Of a stretch of DNA of 64,000 bases, positions 57,668-64,000 are shown in pieces (position 1 is the first letter of the stretch; the number at the start of each line of letters is the position of its first letter). Origin of the DNA: Calvatia gigantea (Eukaryota > Basidiomycota > Agaricomycetes > Agaricales > Lycoperdaceae); NCBI GenBank assembly GCA_025093985.1, contig JACAAK010000007.1:930001-994000 (forward strand), in the 5' to 3' direction. The translations under genes were made by a program, and so were the position numbers. Under the pieces are notes generated by a model that worked only from the letters and a program-made list of their open reading frames with translations, was not told where the DNA came from and made no database searches.

Positions 57668-59791
57668 ATGTCTCTTTTGCTTAACGCATTAACCCCTGCG
57701 TTGCCATATGATGCATATGCTCATTATGGCCGTGGTATCATCGAGTCGTTTCACAAGGGAATAGAGGCCGGTGGCCTTAACATCTCTGGACCTGCACAGA
57801 CCCTCCGAGTCGCTCCCGATGTGCAAGCTTTACAGACTACCCCGGATCCCGTCGGAATTTTGGGAGCTGGTCAGTCCTTGCCTTTTTCCAAAGCGAGATG
57901 GTCCGCTTTCCATTGGCTAACATCCTATGCTTGTAGGGCCTGGCGGGTTGTATACGGCACTGATTCTCGATGACTTGGAGATTACCGTACAAAATCCTGG
58001 AAGCACAGGACCACGTCGGTGGCCGGCTCTTTACATATGTAGTTCCCTAACGCGACAGGGAAGCCCTACAACTACTTTGATATCGGCGCTATGCGTTTCC
58101 CTAAAATCGACTCCATGAAGCGCGTATTCGACCTCTTCGAGTATGGCAAACTCAATCAGGATGGCATCGCGCTTAACGACACGCTTCAGCCGTTCTATTT
58201 TGTCAGCAAGAACGAGAACAATGCGTTCTTCTCTTATAATGGTGTTACTGTCAGACAGAACGCTGTTCCAGAGGGTGACCCGTTCAAGGCTAGTGAAGTG
58301 ATCCAAGGTGTTTCCGGCGCAGCTTCGTATATCAAAGTCGGCGTTAAGGCCATTGTCGACGACGTCCTCGACCCCTTCGTTACACGTCTCTTGGAGGATT
58401 TGAAAACGGGGTCGGATGACGGATGGAAATATCTCCAGAGTTTTGACATGCACTCCACCCGATCCTACATGTCGACCGTCTACAAACCAAGCAAGAAACT
58501 CATCGACCTTGGTCTGCCAGATGCAAATCTGCCAACGGACGTTGTTAACTGGTGCGAAACCTTCGACAAATCTACCGGATGGTACGACCGTTCCTTGGCA
58601 GAGACGGTTTTGGAAGCCATCGCGTTTGGTTACGTTCCTGAGTCCTCGGAACCTCGCCCGACGGACTGGTTTTGTATCGAGTTCGTACAACCCTTAATCC
58701 TTTACCTCTGCCGGATGTGCTGAGAACTTTTTTTCTTAGTGGTGGAGCGACCCAAATCGCGCAAGCCATGGCCAAATACATCAATAAACGCCAGTCAAAC
58801 GCTATCACCCTCAACTCGAGAGTAACCGCAATTGGTCTCAGCCAAGGTGAATACATGGACGTCGTCACGGGTGGCAACAAGCACCACCGCTTCTCCCATG
58901 TCATTTCTACAATACCCCTCCCCGTTCTTCGCACGCTCGATCTATCCGATTCCAAGCTTACGCCCATGCAAGCCAACGCCTTGCGTCAGCTTAACTACGG
59001 ACCATCAGTCAAGGTTGGAATTCAGTTCAAGACGGCGTGGTGGACGACAGCTCCAGGCAAGGACGGGAAACCACTTAACATCATAGGAGGGCAGACGTAC
59101 ACCGATCGAATCCTGCGGACCGTTGTATACCCGTCGTTCGGAGATGTCCAAGATGGCAAGACGACGACGCTTATTGCGAGCTATTGCTGGACCGAGGACT
59201 CGGAGAGACTTGCGGCCTTGATCGAGAAAGATCTACCAGGGCTCAAGAAACTTGTCTTGAAAGAGCTTGCCGAGATACATGGCGTCTCCGTTAACTTCCT
59301 ACAAAAAGAATTCATTGATTTAAAGGCATGGAGTTGGACAGGGGACCTACATACAATGGGTGGGTATTCTCACGTTGTTTCTAGAGCTGACTCTAATATT
59401 TCTGTTTTCTTGAATAGGCGCTTTTGCATTTTTCGGGCCAGGGAAGTTCGATAACGTGTACACAAGCTTAACAGTTCCTGCCGCCGACGGTCGCCTTCAC
59501 TTTGCAGGAGAAGCTATCAGCGTTCGCCACGCATGGGTGGAGGGTGCACTTGACAGCGCCTGGCGAGCTGTCAATGAGATGCTAGTTTTTTTCCCCGAGA
59601 AATATCGCAAACAGTTTTTCAAAAACTGGGGCAGCAATCCCGAATGGATCAAGTCAAAACCGTTGGTCCCGGGCGAGGGTGATCGTAAGGATAACTTCCC
59701 GGCGGACCCCGCTCCCGATAGTGCCATGCCGGAGCCAGATTTTGATTTGGTGTTGCAACAGCTGAAACATCTCTATCCCGGGTATTTTTAG
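57668..59791 (+). CDS. Flavin amine oxidase, L-amino-acid-oxidase-like, copy 1 (FAD motif disrupted)
   Basis: Resembles fungal L-amino-acid oxidases: FAD-dependent oxidative deamination yielding oxo acid, ammonia and H2O2. The ATG at 57668 begins MSLLLNALTPALPYDAYAH. A GAGPGGLYTALILDDLEI dinucleotide-binding start is followed by NYFDIGAMRFPKIDSM, WKYLQSFDMHSTRSYMST, WFCIDGGATQIAQAM (across an intron), VISTIPLPVLRTLDL, and the C-terminal FAD segment GRLHFAGEAISVRHAWVEGA. Between 57981 and 58045 the expected segment (ILEAQDHVGGRLFTY) is present but out of frame at both ends, implying two one-base insertions. Removing 57987-58042 as a 56-base GT-AG intron restores the frame but deletes this FAD-binding segment. 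Either way catalytic competence is doubtful. The rest is open to TAG at 59789. Confidence 0.75.
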
Positions 59792-60335
59792 CGGCGACCT
59801 TGAAAAACGGACGGTAAAGGATTCACGCTGTTCTTAGTGATGAGTTTGGATATTTTACACTTGTTGTACTGTCGTTGTTTCGTGTATAAGGAGTTGGATG
59901 TTTTAGCACATGTCCCCAACAGAACGTTACCCTGATTATCCTGTGTACAGCTGTCAATTCGCTTGGGTCAAACATCCATTCTCACAAGAAGACGGCCAAG
60001 CAGACAGAGCTAAGGGGGACAAGGAGTGAAAGTTGAAATGGTATAAGCCCTAGGCTTGCGCCAGGGATCAGAAGGCGATATAATTAGAACCACATTGATG
60101 GATTAGGAAGGACCTAAAAGACGAGTGTTGGACGGACACGATACAATTTAGTCTTCTACTTCCGCCCTCCAATGTATACTCAAGTAGATTTCACTCTTCT
60201 ATTACCACCTTCAAATAAACCAGTAGGCATGGTGGTAGTCATACCATGTGACTCACAGAAGAGCAAAAGGCGACGATGGGCTGTGTGCAAAGTGAGAACT
60301 CAAGCTAAAAATAGTTCGATCACGGTCGTCTAACC
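59792..60335. other. Intergenic, no supported gene
   Basis: Spacer downstream of amine oxidase copy 1 with no coding signal seen. Confidence 0.45.
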
Positions 60336-61215
60336 ATGACCAGGCCAGCTTATCAACGGGTGTTCGACGTTCAAGTACGCATCCTTCCGCTCCAGCTGGG
60401 CATTACGTGCTCTGCAGGGAACAGCCCGTCATCATCCTCCTCACACCTTCTGCAGGACCTTGGCCCTCAGGCCATGAATCTCTGGCGGCTTGATCAACAG
60501 GAAGCTCGTAAACAACGACCGCAGCGTGATCTTCCCCTTCGTAAAGGCCTTACTGTTCAGGATGGCTGGGAACCCTTTGAAGCGGACGTCCTCGAATTTC
60601 AAAATGCTTAGGACATGTGAGTAGAGGAGTTTGAGCCCCAATGGTTTATTGAGCTTACCATCCACCTCCCACACAGGTGTAACTCGTACTGCAGTCGAAA
60701 ATTGGCAATACATGGAACCTATCCGCAAAACCGCCGACCTTAAATGTTCGTCTCACCTCGAAAATTCCATCACCGTCGTCGACGCCATCCTTAGCGGCAT
60801 ATTCAAGAAAAAGACCTGTTCGGGTTGACAGATTTGGAGCACGACGACGATTTCGCTTCTGTTCTTTCTGTATGCCTGCCAATTTCCTTCACTGGATTGT
60901 TACTTGCTGATAAGTAGATTAATACCAGCTACCCCTCGGCTCCTGACAATCGAATTGGACCCGAAAGTCAGCAGTACGCACTTGAATGACTTCCGTGCGG
61001 CCCTGAGTACTCCATTGCATAACGTTACGATGCAAGCGGCTGAGCTCCCCTTCGGACACCCGGAACGGATGATCGAGGTCGAAGAAGGCTTCGCTCTGGA
61101 CTTCTCGGTTCTCGACTACGCAGGTTACATCAAGAACCACACGGTTTCAAGATGCCGGACAACTGTTGAGGGTGTCGGTGCTTCTTCGTTAAGCCTTCGG
61201 AGTGATGGGGGGTGA
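60336..61215. other. Possible coding remnants, strand unresolved
   Basis: Both strands have coding-like open stretches here. Plus: PRLLTIELDPKVSSTHLNDF and FALDFSVLDYAGYIKNH at 60940-61140. Minus: LLYSHVLSILKFEDVRFKGF and FTSFLLIKPPEIHGLRAKVL at 60441-60650. No start, splice chain or known family could be fixed for either. One real, perhaps broken, gene is likely. Confidence 0.3.
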
Positions 61216-61452
61216 TCCTCTTCTTTCTTGGCAGTGCTTCGGAACGTATAATGATACTCGACCAAGAGACGGGTTTAGATCAAGAGTGAAAATTGTGGAT
61301 GTTGTGGATGTTCCAAGTTTGTACGCAATGGGGATACTTTACTGTGTGACCTTCCCCACCTCTCTCCTACCCCAGGAACTGATTTGTTTTGTTCTCTCCC
61401 TAGGCAACACCTCCCGGCCTCAAACAACCGCGCATTCTCTCCCGTTTTATCA

Positions 61453-61746
61453 CTATCGTACAAATCCAAGATCTGCAGATAATTGCATTTCCCTGGCGAG
61501 TTCTTCCAGGTTCCACCGTTGCCAAACGGCGCTGCCGTGAACGCACTGGGAGACTACAATACTGCCGCGGATTGGTTGGCCGTAATTGACAGTTAAGGTG
61601 CGGCGAACTTTATTCTTGTGGCATACCATATTATTAATTCCTGGACGGAGTAAGATATTACTGTTTGGCCTTAAGGGGATCTTGTAGACTTCTGGGCGAA
61701 TAGATTTCCTCATAGGCAGGCCCCAGAGGTCGAGCAGACCAACCAA
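61453..61746 (-). pseudogene. Possible beta-trefoil lectin-like relic
   Basis: Reads LLDLWGLPMRKSIRPEVYKI, then RTLTVNYGQPIRGSIVVSQ and HGSAVWQRWNLEELA. The spacing of a short beta-rich segment and a terminal QxW-like WQRW recalls ricin-B-type lectin repeats. It is the counterpart of 56933-57250 and sits in the same position relative to the next amine oxidase. Too short and diverged for a firm call. Confidence 0.3.
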
Positions 61747-62204
61747 CGTAACTCTTGTTTTAAACTTTGGGAATTATGCATCCTGCCAGAGAGGCATTCC
61801 ATAAAGCGTACTGTAAGAAAATTGTGCAGGGGTGACAAGGTCCCAAAACCCTATGATAACTCATGGTCGCAGACCCTGACATTTACCCTGTCAAGGACTA
61901 TTTTTCTCCGCCTTCTTTCCCTACATTAATTGATCTCTGCAATCGAGGAAGAATGACTGCAAATGTGCATTGCACCATCACGGCACTTCCGACGGCCAAC
62001 TCACTCGATGTTACGTTGTTTGACCCCCTTTGCCCAGGATGTGTGAGGTCTGGGGCGTTTTCCCGTCCACATCCGATAGTACGGAAGGTTTGAACCCCAT
62101 CCCCTGCGCAGAGACGTGCGCCCGATGATACTCAATTCCCCACAGGCGATTCTTCTTATACCCCAAACAGCATCCACCTAGGTTGAGACACCCCCGGCCA
62201 CAAA

Positions 62205-64000
62205 ATGTCTGTTTTTCTTGACGCATCCACCTCTACGTTGCCATATGATGTGTATGCTCATCATGGTCGTAGTATCATCGAGGCGTTTCACAAGGAAATA
62301 GAGGCTGGTGGCATCAGCACCCCAGTGCAGGCCCCCCTCCCAACGTGCAATCTCCACAGCTTACCCCGGATCGCGTTGGGATTTGGGAGCTGGTCAGTAC
62401 TTGCCTTTTCTCCGAGGTAAGGTGGTCCGCTTTCCATTGGCTAATACCTTGTTTTCGTAGGAGCTGGCGGGCTGTATACGGCGCTGATACTCGATGACTT
62501 GGGCATTTCGTACGAAATCCTGAAGCACAGGGCGATGTCGGTGGCCGACTCTTCATATATACGTTCCCCGACAAAACAGGAGCGCCCTGTAACTACTTTG
62601 ACGTTGGTGGTATGCGTTTCCCTAAGATTGACTCCATGAAGCACGTATTCAACCTCTTCGAGTATGACAAGCCCAATCAGGATGGCATCGCTCTCAAGGC
62701 CAAGGTTCAACCGTACTATTTTGTTAGCAGCAATAATAATGCGATCTTCTCCTACAACTGCGCGACTGTCAGACAGAACGCTGTTCCAGAGGGTGATCCG
62801 TTCAAGATTAGAGAAGTAATCCGAGGCGTTCCCAACCTAGATTCGTACATCAAAGTCGGCGCTGAGGCCATCGTCCGTGTGTCCTTGACCCCTTCGCTAC
62901 ACGTCTCTTGGAGGATTTAGAAACGGGGAAGGAGGACCGATGGGAATATCTCCAGAGTTTTGACATGCACTCCACCCGATCCTACATGTCGACCATCTAC
63001 ATACCAAGCAAGAAACTCACCGGCCTCGGCGTGCCAAAGACACATTTTCCAGCTGACATCGTTAATTGGTGCGAGACCCTCGACAGATCTACTGGGTCGT
63101 ACGACCGTGCCTTGTCAGAGGCGGTTTTATTGGCCACTGCGTTAGCTCATGTTCCTGAGTCCTCTGAACCTCGTCTCGCGCAGTGGTTTTGTATCGAGTT
63201 GGTACATCCCCTCGATCTCTTACCTGTATCGGATCACTGAACTTCGGAACTTGTTTCTTAGAGGTGGAGCAAACCAAATCGCGCAAGCCATGGCCCAATA
63301 CATCAAAAAACGCCAGCCAAATGTATCAACTCGAGAGTAATTGCAATTGGTCTTGACCAAGGTGGTAAATCCATGGACGTCGTCACAGATGGCAACAAGC
63401 ACCACCGCTTCTCCCATGTCATTTCTACGATACCTCTCCCTGTTCTCCGCACGCTCGTTCTACCTGGTTCCAAGCTTACGCCCATGCAAACCAGCGCCTT
63501 GCGTCAGCTCAACTACGGACAATCAGCCAAGATTGGGGTTCAGTTCAAGACGGCGTGGTGGACAACAGCTTTGGACAAGGATGGGATACCACTCAACATT
63601 GTAGGAGAGCAGACGGACTACACACACACACACCGACCGGGTCTTGCGGTCCGTTATATACCCGTCGTTCGGAAACATCCAAGATGGCAAGACGACGACG
63701 CTTATCGCGAGCTATTACTGGATTGGGGACTCGGAAAAGCTTGTGGCCTTGATCGAGAAAGATCCGCCAAGCCTCATTATGCTTATCTTGAGAGAGCTCG
63801 CCGAGATACACAACGTCACTGTTGACTTCCTGCAAAATGAGTTAATCGATTACATGGTATGGAGTTGGACGACGGACGTAAATACGATGGGTGAGTATTC
63901 CCATGTTCTTTCGAGCGCCGACCCCAACGTCCTTACGTTTTTGAACAGGTGCTTTTGCGTTTTTCCAGGCAGGAAAGTTCGGAAACGTGTACACAAGCTT
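62205..64000 (+). pseudogene. Flavin amine oxidase copy 2, pseudogene, runs off window
   Basis: Parallels copy 1 from the start codon on (MSVFLDASTSTLPYDVYAHH, GAGGLYTALILDD, DSMKHVFNLFEY, YLQSFDMHSTRSYMST, VISTIPLPVLRTLVL). Damage is widespread. One base is missing near 62521, where GAAATCCTG-GAAGCA is expected, in the FAD-binding segment. Another is missing near 62873, where copy 1 reads IVDDVLDPF. A deletion removes part of the SRVTAIGL region near 63320, and a CA dinucleotide run disrupts the frame near 63620. The 3' end lies beyond 64000. The upstream region is homologous to that of copy 1, so a segment of more than 2 kb was duplicated. Confidence 0.82.
63619..63633 (+). repeat. CA dinucleotide microsatellite
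   Basis: An uninterrupted AC run of about 14 bases inside amine oxidase copy 2. Copy 1 at the same place has only ACGTACACC, so slippage expansion happened after duplication and contributes to frame loss. Confidence 0.85.

Noticed and set aside
1..64000. CRISPR arrays, operons and bacterial regulatory sites
   Set aside because: Spliceosomal introns, eukaryotic factors and a nuclear tRNA show this is a fungal nuclear sequence, and no regularly spaced repeats were seen.

Overview
This window looks like a nuclear segment from a mushroom-forming basidiomycete (Agaricomycetes). The genes are dense and split by many introns of about 45-70 bp. The families present are typical of that group: glyoxal oxidases, a dye-decolourising peroxidase remnant, DUF6534- and DUF6533-type membrane proteins, a BTB/POZ protein, and a flavin amine oxidase pair resembling fungal L-amino-acid oxidases. 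There is also an intron-containing tRNA-Asp(GTC). All gene models were spliced by eye, so internal exon edges are less certain than gene identity.

Layout. 0.2-2.2 kb holds a plus-strand DUF6534-type membrane protein; a second copy lies in the opposite orientation at 23.2-24.9 kb. 2.8-9.5 kb is a degenerate tandem array of small, probably beta-trefoil, protease-inhibitor-like genes: two intact, one frameshifted, one ruined. A fifth, intact member sits alone at 29.7 kb. 10.5-16.7 kb is a full-length ABCC-type ABC transporter with one apparent single-base insertion in its second nucleotide-binding domain. A relic of the same gene lies inside the inhibitor array at 5.7 kb, so an inhibitor/ABC pair seems to have been duplicated as a unit. 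17.0-22.3 kb is a conserved block: a secreted, probably GPI-anchored protein, translation factor eIF3i, an uncertain small gene, and tRNA-splicing endonuclease subunit Sen15. 25-29.7 kb is gene-poor and contains a nonautonomous DNA transposon with 32-bp inverted repeats and an apparent 7-bp target duplication.

31.6-38.0 kb holds a BTB protein, a DUF6533 membrane protein, tRNA-Asp, a CsbD-like fragment and a small coiled-coil protein. 38.3-46.2 kb is an oxidative/secretory block: a broken prolyl-hydroxylase-like gene, two tandem glyoxal oxidases and an alpha/beta hydrolase. 46.7-53.0 kb has regulatory genes: a tandem ZZ zinc-finger protein, an FY-rich (FYRN/FYRC) nuclear protein, and a sirtuin convergent with it. 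53.3-64 kb is decaying: a DyP peroxidase fragment, a transposon end, and two amine-oxidase copies. The first has an in-frame reading only if its FAD-binding motif is lost; the second is a clear pseudogene that runs off the window.

Functionally, three H2O2-linked enzyme families occur within 25 kb: glyoxal oxidase and amine oxidase as producers, DyP as a consumer. Only the glyoxal oxidases look intact. No definite new system was found. The most interesting items are the co-duplicated inhibitor/transporter module, the damaged oxidase pair, and the microexons that encode catalytic motifs.
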